Below are positions 36,455 through 47,362 of a DNA stretch of 64,000 nt, one piece after another. Both the position numbers and the translations under genes were made by a program. The notes beneath the pieces were generated by a model. The model was not told the origin of the DNA. It was given only the letters and a program-made list of their open reading frames with translations, and made no database searches. Each line of letters starts with the position of its first letter. The first letter of the stretch is position 1. Source of the stretch: Streptomyces abyssomicinicus (GTDB taxonomy: Bacteria > Actinomycetota > Actinomycetes > Streptomycetales > Streptomycetaceae); contig NZ_BBZI01000006.1 in assembly GCF_008974245.1 (NCBI RefSeq), positions 1,005,214-1,069,213 of the forward strand, read 5' to 3'.

Positions 36455-38309
36455 GACTGGTGGATCCCTTCTGCGGGGCCTTCCCGCCGGAGGCGGCCGG
36501 GGCTCCGGCGGAGGCGACGGGGCCGGTGGAGGTGGAGGACGCGGTCGCGTGCTCACCGACGGCGAAGGTGCTGCCCTCGACGCTGTCGATGTGCACGCCG
36601 CCGTTGCTGACGTTGACGATCTGCTGGACGAACTCGTCGGTCTGGTAGCCGCCGTCCGCCAGCGCCTGCCGCACCCCGTCGGCGATGCGGTCCTGCACGG
36701 CCTTCAGGTACCGGGCGGCGTCCATCCGCTGGAAGAGCGAGCCGTCCACGGCGGCGCCCAGCTCGCGCACCGACAGGGACGGGCCCTCGGCGAGGGCCGC
36801 CGCGTTGCCCGCGGTCGCCAGCGTCCAGCTGTCGGCGAGGTACTTGCCGACGACGATCAGCGAGCGCACCAGGGAGCTGGGCACCCGGGCCACCGCCCAG
36901 GCCGCCTTGGCGAGCAGGTTGGCCGACAGCAGACGGTGCGCGGCACGGTCGACGTCCTGGAAGTCCTTGCGCACCGGCGCGAGGACGTGCGGGGCGACCT
37001 CGAGCATCAGGACCTTGCCCTGGGTGTGTACCCGCACGAAGACCGTGACGACCAGTTCCTCCTCCCAGCCCCCGACCCGGATCCGCAGGAAGTGGCGCCG
37101 CCGTTCGGCGCCCTCCTCCACCGACCCGTCGATGTGCTCGGCCAGCGGGGCGTCGCCGTAGGGCGCGTCGTCCCGGTGGCGCAGCCCCTCGGCCGGCAGG
37201 AAGACGCACTCGTCGACCTCCAGGCCGCGCAGCCGGTCCCGGCTGGGCCGCCCGCCGTGCGGCGGCCTGCGCAGCTCCTCCAGCAGCGGCCGCACCCGGT
37301 CCAGCACCACCCGGTTGCTGATCGGCTCGGGCTTCCGCGTCCGGTCGGCCGGCCGCAGTTCGACGGCGAGGATCCAGGTGTCGACCGGTGTGCCCGCACC
37401 GCAGAACGGCTGCGCCACGTTGTACATGACCACGTTCTGGTGCTGTTCACGCCGGATGCGCCCCATCAGCCGCTGGAAGCGCGCGCCCTGCTGGAGTTCC
37501 GCGGGGTCGGTGGCCGCGTCGGGGAACCGTCCGGGCGAGAGTTCGCCGGCCACCGCCCGCGCGAACTGGCCCCGCTGGGCCGCCGCGCACAGCGCGAGCG
37601 CGACCAGGACCAGGATCAGCAGCCAGGCCTGCGCCGTGGTGCCCGACACCTGACCCGTCCCGCTCAGGAGGTCGGTGACATCGCCGAACTCGAAGGAGGG
37701 CTCCCCGTATCCGTAACCGGAGTCGCCGTAGCCGAACTCCCCGTAGCCCGAGCCGTCGTAGTCCGACCCGCTCTCCTCGTCCCAGGAGCCGAGGGCCACG
37801 CCGAGCGTCGTGACGCCGAGCACTGCCAGGAAGACGCGGCCCCACCAGCGCATCACGAACGCCGGGATCCGCCGGTACAGCGGCGCGGTCCGGCCCTCCC
37901 CGCGCAGCCGGGCGGCCAGCGCCAGCAGCAGGCTGGGAAACAGGAAGACGGCCAGCATGCCCTGGGTGATGAGCATCCCCACGCCCCACAGGGCGGTGAT
38001 GCCCAGCGCCCAGGCCAGCTCGACGCGCCGGGCGCGCAGGGCGTGCGCCAGCACCCGGGCGGCGTCGAACCCGAGCGAGGGGGCGGACACCCGCTGCTCG
38101 TTGAGCCAGAGTTCCTCGATCACCCGGTCGCGGTACCGGGAGTCCAGGTAGGTGCCCGCGCACAGCAGCCGGCCCGCCTCACTGGCGTGGGGCGCCACGA
38201 CCGTCGGCCCCACGGCCGTGGGTGACACGGCGGTCGGTGTCACCGGCCCGGGCGGCGGCTGCGGATGGTCGGGCCCGGTGGGCTGCTGCGGGACTGACGG
38301 GACGGTCAA
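36444..38309 (-). CDS. Multi-pass membrane protein with C-terminal STFAVGxHA motif
   Basis: The 621-residue protein has about four membrane helices within 85-260 (the last after a Gly/Tyr/Asp-rich loop GYGDSGYGYG), a large cytoplasmic domain (270-570) and a C-terminal tail with STFAVGEHATAS (about 580-591). I do not recognise the soluble domain. I favour the TTG at 38309 (GGGGGAT just upstream, giving LTVPSVPQQP); GTGs at 38333 and 38342 are possible. It heads a fully overlapping three-gene operon. Confidence 0.72.
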   Translation of the reverse strand: MTVPSVPQQPTGPDHPQPPPGPVTPTAVSPTAVGPTVVAPHASEAGRLLCAGTYLDSRYRDRVIEELWLNEQRVSAPSLGFDAARVLAHALRARRVELAWALGITALWGVGMLITQGMLAVFLFPSLLLALAARLRGEGRTAPLYRRIPAFVMRWWGRVFLAVLGVTTLGVALGSWDEESGSDYDGSGYGEFGYGDSGYGYGEPSFEFGDVTDLLSGTGQVSGTTAQAWLLILVLVALALCAAAQRGQFARAVAGELSPGRFPDAATDPAELQQGARFQRLMGRIRREQHQNVVMYNVAQPFCGAGTPVDTWILAVELRPADRTRKPEPISNRVVLDRVRPLLEELRRPPHGGRPSRDRLRGLEVDECVFLPAEGLRHRDDAPYGDAPLAEHIDGSVEEGAERRRHFLRIRVGGWEEELVVTVFVRVHTQGKVLMLEVAPHVLAPVRKDFQDVDRAAHRLLSANLLAKAAWAVARVPSSLVRSLIVVGKYLADSWTLATAGNAAALAEGPSLSVRELGAAVDGSLFQRMDAARYLKAVQDRIADGVRQALADGGYQTDEFVQQIVNVSNGGVHIDSVEGSTFAVGEHATASSTSTGPVASAGAPAASGGKAPQKGSTSHEQ

Positions 38310-38466
38310 GCGGATCCCCCGGTGTGCGAACACGCCTGCCACGCTCTGCGTATGCGGCGAACGGCAGTACGGCTTACGGCAGTTGAGTCGTGAAATCTAG
38401 GCGACCGGAGAGGCTGGTGCAACCGAGAACCGCATCGGAACGATCACGAACGGTCACCGGACGCAC

Positions 38467-38507
38467 GACCGCCCCGGAGGCCCGTGAAAAGGGCCGCCGG
38501 GGCGGTC
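38467..38507 (-). terminator. mdh terminator
   Basis: Arms GACCGCCCCGG/CCGGGGCGGTC and GGCCC/GGGCC with a GTGAAAA loop form a long stem starting about 23 bases after the mdh stop. Confidence 0.75.
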
Positions 38508-38529
38508 GGGACGAACGGTGCCGTCAGGC

Positions 38530-39894
<1,365 letters not shown>

Positions 39895-39929
39895 TTATGC
39901 GCGCGGCCCTACGGCATGACCCGAAAGAG

Positions 39930-41021
39930 TCAACGGGTGCAGACCGGACGGCCCTTGGCGGGCGCCAGGCAGGCCTTCACGCTCTCCGCGCTCCGCCCGG
40001 CGACCATGGGGGTGTAGGCGTCGGGATCCTGCCCGACCTCGGCCTCGCGGTCCGGACCGCCCCCGGCGCTCACCGTCACCCGGTCGCCCGCCGCCGCCCC
40101 GGTGACCCGGGCCCAGGCGGCGCCGCACACCTCACTGAACCGCACCTCCAGGAGCGCCCGGCCCACGGTGACGCTGCGGCCGGTGACGGCGCGCTGTCCG
40201 CCGCAGCCCATCGTCTCCGGGTCCTCGCCCGCGCAGCCCGAGCCGTGGCACTTCACCCCGTCGGGCAGCGGGGACGCGCTCGTCGCCGGAACGGAGGGAC
40301 CTCGGTCCGAGGCCCGCGCCTCGTCCTCGGGATCGGCCTGGGTGAGGAAGACCGCGGCCGCGACGATCAGCAGGGCGCCCACCGTTCCGGCCAGGAAGGT
40401 CACCGCGCGGTGGGCCCGGCCCGGGGCGGCGGGCGGTGGCGGGGCGGCGGGCGCGGCCCGGCCCGGCGCGGACGTCGCCACCGGTGCGGCCCCGGCGGCG
40501 CCGGACGGGCCGGACCGCGCCTCGGCGGTCCCGGCGGCGGGGGTCCCGGCAGTGGGGGTCCCGGCGGCCGCCCCGGCGGCGTGGGCCGGGTACGGATCCG
40601 GCAGGGCGGGCGCGGCTGCGGCTGCGGCTGCGGCTGCGGTGCCGGACGGCTCGGGCGGGGCGAACGGAGCGGACGGGGCGGCGAACTCGCCCAGTTCCTG
40701 GCGGGCCTGGGCGATGCGCATCGCCTCGATGGTCAGGTCGTGCCGCATCTCCGAGCGGCTCCACGCCCGTTCCGCCAGCTCCCACAGGGTGGTGAGGTGC
40801 AGCGGGTTGGCGCCGGTCACCTCGGCCAGCGCGATCACCGCGCCCCTGGGCGGGAGCAGCCGGCCGTTGAGGTAGCGCTCCCAGGACGTCCTGCTGTACC
40901 CGGTGTTGTCGGCGACGGCGGCGATGCCGAGGCCGCCGCGGTCCACCAGCATCCGCAGGGCGTCCGTGAACTCCCTGACCTCCGGGTCGAGTTCCTCCGG
41001 CAACGCCTTCCAACGCGGCAT
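39930..41021 (-). CDS. XRE-type HTH membrane protein with extracytoplasmic DUF2690 domain
   Basis: The 363-residue protein has an N-terminal helix-turn-helix (about 10-80, GIAAVADNTGYSRTSWERYL), an Ala/Pro/Gly-rich linker with an eight-to-nine Ala run, one membrane helix (about 228-250) and a C-terminal DUF2690 domain with paired Cys residues (CHGSGC, MGCGGQ, EVCGAAW). Such proteins could pass an outside signal to DNA. GGGGGA precedes the ATG at 41021. Its target genes are unknown. Confidence 0.85.
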   Translation of the reverse strand: MPRWKALPEELDPEVREFTDALRMLVDRGGLGIAAVADNTGYSRTSWERYLNGRLLPPRGAVIALAEVTGANPLHLTTLWELAERAWSRSEMRHDLTIEAMRIAQARQELGEFAAPSAPFAPPEPSGTAAAAAAAAAPALPDPYPAHAAGAAAGTPTAGTPAAGTAEARSGPSGAAGAAPVATSAPGRAAPAAPPPPAAPGRAHRAVTFLAGTVGALLIVAAAVFLTQADPEDEARASDRGPSVPATSASPLPDGVKCHGSGCAGEDPETMGCGGQRAVTGRSVTVGRALLEVRFSEVCGAAWARVTGAAAGDRVTVSAGGGPDREAEVGQDPDAYTPMVAGRSAESVKACLAPAKGRPVCTR

Positions 41022-41151
41022 GGCTCCCCCTCCGCCCGAGCGTCCGGCCCCCTGCCGCGCGCCTCCCCCGCGCACGGCATTCCGGACGTCCCGACCACGT
41101 TAGCCCGATTCGCGCCGTTGCGGGAGAAGACCTCCCGTTCCCGTCACACGG

Positions 41152-41772
41152 TCAGGAGTCGTCCACGGTGAAGTGGAGGAGGTCCTTGATGAACGGCAGC
41201 TCCAGCTTGGGGTCCGGCTGCACCATCAGCGCCAGCAGCACGATCGCCACGCCCAGCAGCCCGTACGTCACGACGTCGGTGAACCGCGACCGCACCGCCA
41301 GGATGCCGACGTGGGGCACCGCCCACCGCAGCGCCGCGCCGAGCAGCAGCCCGGCGCCCACCACCAGGGTGCCCAGCCGGAACATGCCGAGCGCCGTGAC
41401 CAGCAGCCCGATCGCGGCCACCGTGATGACCAGCAGGATCGGCCACTGCCGGGCCGGCGCCGGCGCGTCCCCGGGGGCGGCGCGGCCGCCGCCCTCGGGG
41501 CGCGCGGTGTCCCGGGTGAACAGCGGGAACCGGCGGGTGACCCGCCTCGGCCGCCCCTGCTCGTCCGGGGCGCTGACCGCGTCCCGCACCACGGGCTCCG
41601 GCGACGCGCCCTCGGCCCTCTCGGCCCCCGGGGTCTCCGGGGTCTCCGGTGTCTCCGGGGAGCCCGAGGCGTCCGACACGTCCGAGGTGTCCGCGGCGTC
41701 CGAGGCGTCCGAGGCGTCCGGCACGTTCGCCGCGTCCGTGGAGCCGGTCCCGCCCCGCGTCTCAGCCGGCAC
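41152..41772 (-). CDS. DUF3017 membrane protein
   Basis: The 206-residue protein has a disordered acidic N-terminus with Asp-Ala-Ser-Asp and Pro-Glu-Thr repeats, then a DUF3017 domain with three membrane helices (about 110-190) ending [11 protein letters not shown]. The domain has no known function and is regularly found next to folD in streptomycetes (recalled). Its GTG overlaps the folD stop by 11 bases, so the two are co-translated. Confidence 0.85.
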   Translation of the reverse strand: MPAETRGGTGSTDAANVPDASDASDAADTSDVSDASGSPETPETPETPGAERAEGASPEPVVRDAVSAPDEQGRPRRVTRRFPLFTRDTARPEGGGRAAPGDAPAPARQWPILLVITVAAIGLLVTALGMFRLGTLVVGAGLLLGAALRWAVPHVGILAVRSRFTDVVTYGLLGVAIVLLALMVQPDPKLELPFIKDLLHFTVDDS

Positions 41773-42616
41773 GACGCTCCGCCGCCTCGACCACGTTGAC
41801 CAGCAGAAGCGCCCGCGTCATCGGGCCCACGCCGCCCGGGTTGGGCGACAGGAAGCCGGCCACCTCGGCCACGTCCGGGTGGACGTCGCCGACGATCTTG
41901 CCCTCGTCGTTGCGCGAGACGCCGACGTCCAGCACGGCCGCGCCCGGCTTGATGTCCTCGGCGCGGATCAGGTGCGGCGCACCGGCCGCCGCGACCACGA
42001 TGTCGGCACGCTTGAGGTGCGCGGCCAGGTCCTTGGTGCCGGTGTGGCACTGGGTGACCGTGGCGTTCTCGGAGCGGCGGGTCATCAGCAGCGGCATCGG
42101 GCGGCCGATGGTGACGCCGCGCCCGACCACCACCACCTCGGCACCCTTGGTCTCCACGCCGTAGCGGCGCAGCAGCGTGAGGATGCCGTTGGGGGTGCAG
42201 GGCAGCGGTGCGGGCTCGTTGAGCACCAGGCGGCCGAGGTTCATCGGGTGGAGGCCGTCGGCGTCCTTGTCCGGGTCCATCAGCTCGAGGATCCGGTTCT
42301 CGTCGATGCCCTTGGGCAGCGGCAGCTGGACGATGTAACCGGTGCAGGCCGGGTCCTCGTTGAGTTCGCGGACGACCGCCTCGATCTCCTCCTGGGTGGC
42401 CGTGGCGGGCAGTTCACGCTGGATGGAGGCGATGCCGACCTGGGCGCAGTCGCGGTGCTTGCCGGCGACGTACTTACGGCTGCCGGGGTCGTCCCCCACC
42501 AGCAGGGTGCCGAGACCGGGCGTGACGCCCTTCTCCTTCAGCTTCGCCACGCGGGCGGCAAGCTCGGACTTGATCTCGGCCGCGGTGGCCTTGCCATCGA
42601 GAATCTGGGCGCTCAT
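41762..42616 (-). CDS. folD: Methylenetetrahydrofolate dehydrogenase/cyclohydrolase
   Basis: The 284-residue bifunctional enzyme converts 5,10-methylene- to 10-formyl-tetrahydrofolate. Tyr49 and catalytic Lys53 are in [21 protein letters not shown] follows, and [11 protein letters not shown] and [13 protein letters not shown] are typical. The 10-formyl product feeds PurN and PurH encoded nearby. The ATG at 42616 gives [10 protein letters not shown]. Confidence 0.96.
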   Translation of the reverse strand: MSAQILDGKATAAEIKSELAARVAKLKEKGVTPGLGTLLVGDDPGSRKYVAGKHRDCAQVGIASIQRELPATATQEEIEAVVRELNEDPACTGYIVQLPLPKGIDENRILELMDPDKDADGLHPMNLGRLVLNEPAPLPCTPNGILTLLRRYGVETKGAEVVVVGRGVTIGRPMPLLMTRRSENATVTQCHTGTKDLAAHLKRADIVVAAAGAPHLIRAEDIKPGAAVLDVGVSRNDEGKIVGDVHPDVAEVAGFLSPNPGGVGPMTRALLLVNVVEAAERRAG

Positions 42617-42903
42617 GCCCCCATCCTCCCGGATGACCCTGGCCATGTTCAAAACAGGGCCGGGGTGGGGCCACGACCAACCCGGACGGCTCCGGCCTGC
42701 GCCTACTCCCGGTGAGCCGCGCGTTGCACTTCCGCAACAGGTCGCCCCGACGGGTGGACAGGGGCCAATCGGTGCAGAACGATGAATCGGCAGTGCAGCG
42801 GGCAATACCGGGGGGCCAGACCGCACACGCGCACCTTTCCTCCGCACACGATCGCCCGTCGTGGCCCTGTCATGCGTCGAGGTTTCGGAGAAAGGGAACC
42901 ACC

Positions 42904-43518
42904 ATGAGCTATGGCGACCCCAACAACCCCTACGGAGCGCCGCAGCAGCAGCCGCCGTCCGGCCCCGGTTACGGCTACCCGCAGCAGCAGCAGCCGCCCG
43001 CCCAGCAGCAGCAGCAGCAGGGCTACGGGTACCCGCAGCACCCCCAGCAGCAGGGCTACCCCAGCTACCCGGGCGCCACGCCGGTCCCCCAGTCGATGCC
43101 GGGTCTCCTCGTGACGGCGCGGGTGTTCCTGTTCATCATCGGCGGCTTCCAGATCATCGTCGGCGGCATCCTGCTGCTCGCCGCCGCGGGCAGCGGCGCG
43201 CTGACCACGAGCCAGCTGGAGAGCGCCGGTCTCACCGGCATCAGCCCGGACGCGGTCACCGGCATATTCGCGGGCCTGGGCCTGCTGTTCCTGGCGCTGT
43301 CGCCGCTGTCCATCACGCTCGGCGTGAAGTTCGCCAAGGGCGGCAACGGCGTGCGGGTCACCACCATCGTCTACGGCGCGGTCGGCGCCGCGATGGGTCT
43401 GCTGGCCCTGGTCGGCGGCGGGTTCGCGGGCGTGCTGTGGCTGGCCTTCAGCGGCGTCATGATCGCCGCCTGCGCCCAGCCCTCCGGCAAGGCCTGGTTC
43501 AACCGCCCGCGGTACTGA
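42904..43518 (+). CDS. Membrane protein with Q/P/Y-rich N-terminal domain
   Basis: The 204-residue protein has a low-complexity N-terminus of about 60 residues rich in Gln, Pro, Gly and Tyr (prion-like composition), then four membrane helices (about 66-95, 112-136, 145-170, 172-190). GGGA precedes the ATG. I know no function for this type; the tail could drive clustering or protein contacts. It converges with purH, with a hairpin between. Confidence 0.82.
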   Translation: MSYGDPNNPYGAPQQQPPSGPGYGYPQQQQPPAQQQQQQGYGYPQHPQQQGYPSYPGATPVPQSMPGLLVTARVFLFIIGGFQIIVGGILLLAAAGSGALTTSQLESAGLTGISPDAVTGIFAGLGLLFLALSPLSITLGVKFAKGGNGVRVTTIVYGAVGAAMGLLALVGGGFAGVLWLAFSGVMIAACAQPSGKAWFNRPRY

Positions 43519-43580
43519 GCCTGCGGCACTGAGCCCGCCCCCGGTACCGAGCCCGGGGTACGGCCCGGCGCAACGGCGAA

Positions 43581-43628
43581 CGGCGGCGGTATCGGCCCAC
43601 CCCCCATGGGAGGCCGACACCGCCGCCG
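43581..43628. terminator. Terminator between convergent genes
   Basis: Sixteen-base arms (GGCGGCGGTATCGGCC and its complement with one mismatch) surround a 14-base loop. It can serve purH (minus) and the Q-rich membrane protein (plus). Confidence 0.65.
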
Positions 43629-43683
43629 CGTCATGTCACCGGCGGACCAGGTCCGCGTTCAGCGGAACCTCGGTGGAAGAACC

Positions 43684-45264
43684 TCAGTGGAAGAAGTGCC
43701 GCGTGCCGGTGAAGTACATGGTGACGCCCGCCTTCTTCGCGGCCTCGACCACCAGCTCGTCGCGGACCGAACCGCCCGGCTGGACCACGGCCTTGACGCC
43801 CGCCGCGGTGAGGATCTCCAGCCCGTCCGGGAACGGGAAGAACGCGTCGGAGGCGGCGTAGGAGCCGCGCGCCCGCTCCTCGCCGGCCCGCTCGACGGCC
43901 AGCTTGGCGGAGTCGACCCGGTTGACCTGGCCCATGCCGACACCGACCGAGGCGCCGTCCTTGGCGAGCAGGATCGCGTTGGACTTCACCGCGCGGCACG
44001 CCTTCCAGGCGAACGCCAGCTCGGCCAGCTCGGCCTCGGAGAGCGCCTCGCCGGTGGCCAGCGTCCAGTTGGCCGGGTCGTCGCCCTCGGCCTGGAGCCG
44101 GTCGGTGACCTGGAGCAGCGCGCCGCCGTCGATCGGCTTGACCTCGACGGGCGCCGACGGGGCCTCGGGGGCCCGCAGGACGCGGATGTTCTTCTTCCGG
44201 GCGAGGACCTCGACGGCGCCGTCCTCGTAACCGGGCGCGACGATGACCTCGGTGAAGATCTCGGCGACCTGCTCGGCCATCTCCTTCGACACGGGCCGGT
44301 TGACCGCGATCACGCCGCCGAACGCGGAGAGCGGGTCGCAGGCGTGCGCCTTGCGGTGGGCCTCGGCGACGTCGGCGCCGACCGCGATGCCGCACGGGTT
44401 GGCGTGCTTGATGATCGCGACGCAGGGCTCGGCGTGGTCGTACGCGGCACGGCGCGCGGCGTCCGTGTCCGTGTAGTTGTTGTACGACATCTCCTTGCCG
44501 TGCAGCTGCTCGGCGCGGGCCAGGCCGCCGTTCGCGTCCTCGGAGAGGTAGAGCGCGGCGGGCTGGTGCGGGTTCTCGCCGTAGCGCAGGGTGTGGCTGC
44601 GCTGCCAGGTGGCGCCGAGGAAGTCGGGGAACTGCGACTGCTCGTCCGCCGGGGCGTACTCCGAGGCGAACCAGGAGGCGACGGCCACGTCGTAGGAGGC
44701 GGTGTGCTGGAACGCCTCGGCGGCCAGCCGCTTGCGGGCGGCCAGGTCGAACCCGCCGCCCTTCACCGCGGCCAGCACGTCGGCGTAGCGGGCCGGGCTG
44801 GTGACCACGGCGACCGAGGGGTGGTTCTTGGCGGCGGCGCGGACCATGGAGGGGCCGCCGATGTCGATCTGCTCGACGCACTCGTCGGCCGAGGCGCCGG
44901 AGGCGACGGTCTCCCGGAACGGGTAGAGGTTGACGACCACCAGGTCGAAGGGGGCGACGCCCAGCTCGTCGAGCTGCTGCCGGTGGCTGTCCAGGCGCAG
45001 GTCGGCCAGGATGCCGGCGTGGACCTTCGGGTGCAGCGTCTTGACGCGGCCGTCGAGGCACTCCGGGAAGCCGGTCAGCTCCTCGACCTTGGTGACGGGC
45101 ACGCCCGCGGCGGCGATCCGGCCGGCCGTGGAGCCGGTGGAGACCAGCTCGACGCCCGCCTCGTGAAGGCCCTGGGCCAGCTCCTCGAGGCCGGTCTTGT
45201 CGTAGACGCTGACCAGCGCGCGACGGATGGGCCGCTGGGTCGTGACAGTGCTGTCGGCGGTCAC
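43684..45264 (-). CDS. purH: Bifunctional AICAR transformylase/IMP cyclohydrolase
   Basis: The 526-residue enzyme does the last two steps of IMP synthesis. The N-terminal cyclohydrolase part has [29 protein letters not shown] and VVNLYPF. The C-terminal transformylase has [13 protein letters not shown] and the catalytic Lys-His pair in IIKHANPCG, and ends with [11 protein letters not shown]. The GTG overlaps the purN stop (GTGA), so the two are coupled. It uses the 10-formyl-folate made by FolD. Confidence 0.96.
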   Translation of the reverse strand: MTADSTVTTQRPIRRALVSVYDKTGLEELAQGLHEAGVELVSTGSTAGRIAAAGVPVTKVEELTGFPECLDGRVKTLHPKVHAGILADLRLDSHRQQLDELGVAPFDLVVVNLYPFRETVASGASADECVEQIDIGGPSMVRAAAKNHPSVAVVTSPARYADVLAAVKGGGFDLAARKRLAAEAFQHTASYDVAVASWFASEYAPADEQSQFPDFLGATWQRSHTLRYGENPHQPAALYLSEDANGGLARAEQLHGKEMSYNNYTDTDAARRAAYDHAEPCVAIIKHANPCGIAVGADVAEAHRKAHACDPLSAFGGVIAVNRPVSKEMAEQVAEIFTEVIVAPGYEDGAVEVLARKKNIRVLRAPEAPSAPVEVKPIDGGALLQVTDRLQAEGDDPANWTLATGEALSEAELAELAFAWKACRAVKSNAILLAKDGASVGVGMGQVNRVDSAKLAVERAGEERARGSYAASDAFFPFPDGLEILTAAGVKAVVQPGGSVRDELVVEAAKKAGVTMYFTGTRHFFH

Positions 45265-45902
45265 GGGATAACTACCTTTCGTCCCTCAATGCGGTAGCCG
45301 TTGCGGGCGAGACGCCCCACGACATCGACGAGCAGCCTTCGCTCGACTTCCTTGATGCGCTCGTGCAGAGCGCTCTCGTCGTCCTCGTCCCGGATCTCGA
45401 CCACGCCCTGGGCGATGATCGGGCCGGTGTCGACGCCGTCGTCGACGAAGTGGACGGTGCATCCGGTGACCCTGGCGCCGTACGCGAGCGCGTCCCGCAC
45501 GCCATGGGCCCCGGGAAAACTGGGCAGCAGGGCGGGGTGCGTGTTGACGAACCGTCCGCCGAAGCGGGCCAGGAACTCCTTGCCCACGATCTTCATGAAA
45601 CCGGCGGAGACGACCAGGTCGGGCCGGTGGTCGGCGACCGCCTCGGCGAGCGCGGCGTCCCACCCCTCACGCGTGGCGTGGTCCTTCACCCGGACGACGA
45701 AGGTCGGCAGCCCGGCGCGCTCGGCGCGGGCCAGCCCCTCGATGCCTTCCCGGTCGGCGCCGACGGCGACGATCTCGGCCCCGTACTCCTCGGTGCCGGT
45801 CGTCTCGATGGCGTCGAGGAGAGCCTGGAGGTTCGTACCGGATCCGGAGACCAGGACGACGAGGCGCTTGACCACGGACGCGGGCGGCTTGGCGGCGGCC
45901 AC
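45261..45902 (-). CDS. purN: Phosphoribosylglycinamide formyltransferase
   Basis: The 213-residue enzyme transfers a formyl group from 10-formyl-tetrahydrofolate in purine synthesis. [15 protein letters not shown] binds phosphate, and the catalytic Asn-His pair is in [15 protein letters not shown], with Asp in [10 protein letters not shown]. The GTG at 45902 has an AAAGGG about eight bases upstream; the frame runs further but lacks coding bias there. It is the first gene of purN-purH. Confidence 0.95.
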   Translation of the reverse strand: MAAAKPPASVVKRLVVLVSGSGTNLQALLDAIETTGTEEYGAEIVAVGADREGIEGLARAERAGLPTFVVRVKDHATREGWDAALAEAVADHRPDLVVSAGFMKIVGKEFLARFGGRFVNTHPALLPSFPGAHGVRDALAYGARVTGCTVHFVDDGVDTGPIIAQGVVEIRDEDDESALHERIKEVERRLLVDVVGRLARNGYRIEGRKVVIP

Positions 45903-46553
45903 GGCGGGGCCCTTTCTCGGGGGAGCGGCGTTTCCGGCCGGTCGTACGCGCGGCTTTGTACGGACGTACGAATGCTTCGCGCCCCGGTATACGGGGAAGT
46001 CTACGAAGCGGTCGACCGGCAGCAACGATACCCGGCACTTCGGACGGCCCCCACGGGACGGGGGCGGGGCCGGGCGGTAGCGTCTGCCCTGTGCGACGCG
46101 GCACCGGGCGGGAACGTCCCAGGTGCGCCACGCGTTCCGAAGAGGGAAGGGGCCGGGGCCCTGGGGTCCCTCCCGGCGTGGGATGTGCCGTACGGCACAC
46201 CCGCGACGCTCTTCCCGCGGTCTTCGGGCGGCGCCGTCGTGGCAACCGGCAGCTTCGGCCGGTGCGGCGGGACGCAGCCCTTCCAGCCGTCCAGCCGTCA
46301 GACCCGCACGCGAGACCACACCGGAGCAGCACGCCAGGCCAGCAGGTAGGAACAGCCCGCCGGACCACACGCCGGACCACACGCCGGACCACACGTCAGA
46401 CAGCACGTCAGTCTCTTCAGTCACCAGCCGTTCCAGTCAGGGGAAGACGCTCACCCGATGCCCGACCGCAGCAGTCCGCGACTCCTCACCCTTCCCACGC
46501 GCCTCGCGCCCGGTACACGGGGACATGCCTCGCCGGGAGGGGAGCGTGGCGGC
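45903..46553. other. Divergent intergenic region with 12-bp repeats
   Basis: About 650 bases separate purN from the membrane protein at 46554. They should hold both promoters. GCCGGACCACAC occurs three times in tandem at 46359-46394. An ATG at 46458 is in frame with the next gene, but codon bias before 46554 is poor. No ZTP riboswitch blocks are seen here. Confidence 0.5.
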
Positions 46554-47276
46554 GTGCTGCTGCGGAAGCCCTCCGAGCCCGGTTCCACGGCCCGTGACGG
46601 CCGGCGGGACAGCGACGGCCGGCGGAACGCGGCCGGCGACAACGAGGACAACCCGTTCGCCCCGCCGCCGGAGAACCAGCCCTCGCAGGAAGGCCGCTGG
46701 AGCGACCGGCAGCCCGAGAGCGGTGGCGGCGGCTGGGCCGGCTGGGGCCAGCGGCCCGGCGGGCCGGGCCAGGGCGGTCAGGGCCCCGGCCCGGGACAGG
46801 GCGGTTCCGAGCAGGGCCCCGGGGGCTCCGGCCTGCGCTGGGACCCCACCGACCCCGCCCAGCGGCGCGCCCGGTATTCCCTGCTCAGCGGCACCTGGGG
46901 CCTGATCTTCACGCTCTTCGGGCTGCCCTGGCTCGCCCTGCTGCTCGGCGCGCTCGCCCTGCACTGGGGCATCAGCGCCCTGCGCTCCCCCGCGCGCCCC
47001 AAGGACCCGGACAGCCCGGCGGCCGCGGCCCCCGCGACGCCCGCCGGTGCTCCGGCGCGCAATCCGCAGCGGCGGGCGGCGATCATCGGCATCGTCTCGG
47101 GCTCCATCGCGCTGCTGATGGTGGCCCTGCTGATCCTGGCCCAGCAGGTCTTCCTGCGGGACTTCTTCGTCTGCACCGACGACGCCCTCACCCGCGACGC
47201 CCGCCAGGCCTGCGTCGAGCACCTGCCGGAGGGCGTGCCGGACAACCTGCGCGAGAGCCTGACCGGGCCGAGCTGA
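46554..47276 (+). CDS. Gly/Pro-rich membrane protein of unknown function
   Basis: The 240-residue protein has a disordered N-terminal half (Gly, Gln, Pro) and two membrane helices (about 110-135 and 168-195), with a short outer tail holding two Cys (FVCTDDAL, QACVEHLP) that could form a disulfide. The GTG at 46554 is preferred over an ATG at 46458 because the extra 32 codons have markedly lower third-position GC. GGGAGGGG lies upstream. No named family recognised. Confidence 0.7.
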   Translation: MLLRKPSEPGSTARDGRRDSDGRRNAAGDNEDNPFAPPPENQPSQEGRWSDRQPESGGGGWAGWGQRPGGPGQGGQGPGPGQGGSEQGPGGSGLRWDPTDPAQRRARYSLLSGTWGLIFTLFGLPWLALLLGALALHWGISALRSPARPKDPDSPAAAAPATPAGAPARNPQRRAAIIGIVSGSIALLMVALLILAQQVFLRDFFVCTDDALTRDARQACVEHLPEGVPDNLRESLTGPS

Positions 47277-47277
47277 C

Positions 47278-47330
47278 CTGGCCCTGGGCCTGGGCCTGGC
47301 CCTGGGTCTGGACCTGGGCCTGGGCCTGAC
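47278..47330. repeat. 6-bp imperfect repeat
   Basis: Variants of CTGGGC/CTGGCC recur about eight times directly after the stop of the preceding gene, between convergent genes. Confidence 0.6.
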
Positions 47331-47362
47331 CGGGGCTCCCCGGGGAGCGGCCCCCGTTCCAC

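Noticed and set aside
42617..42903. Possible riboswitch before folD, and the TGTTCAAAA stretch as a TetR operator
   Set aside because: No ZTP blocks are seen, and the sequence lacks the second half of the TTGAAC-N2-GTTCAA palindrome.
45903..46440. Possible ZTP riboswitch before purN
   Set aside because: I searched by eye for the GTGACTGGC, GGGGAGCG and GCCTGGGC blocks in order and did not find them.
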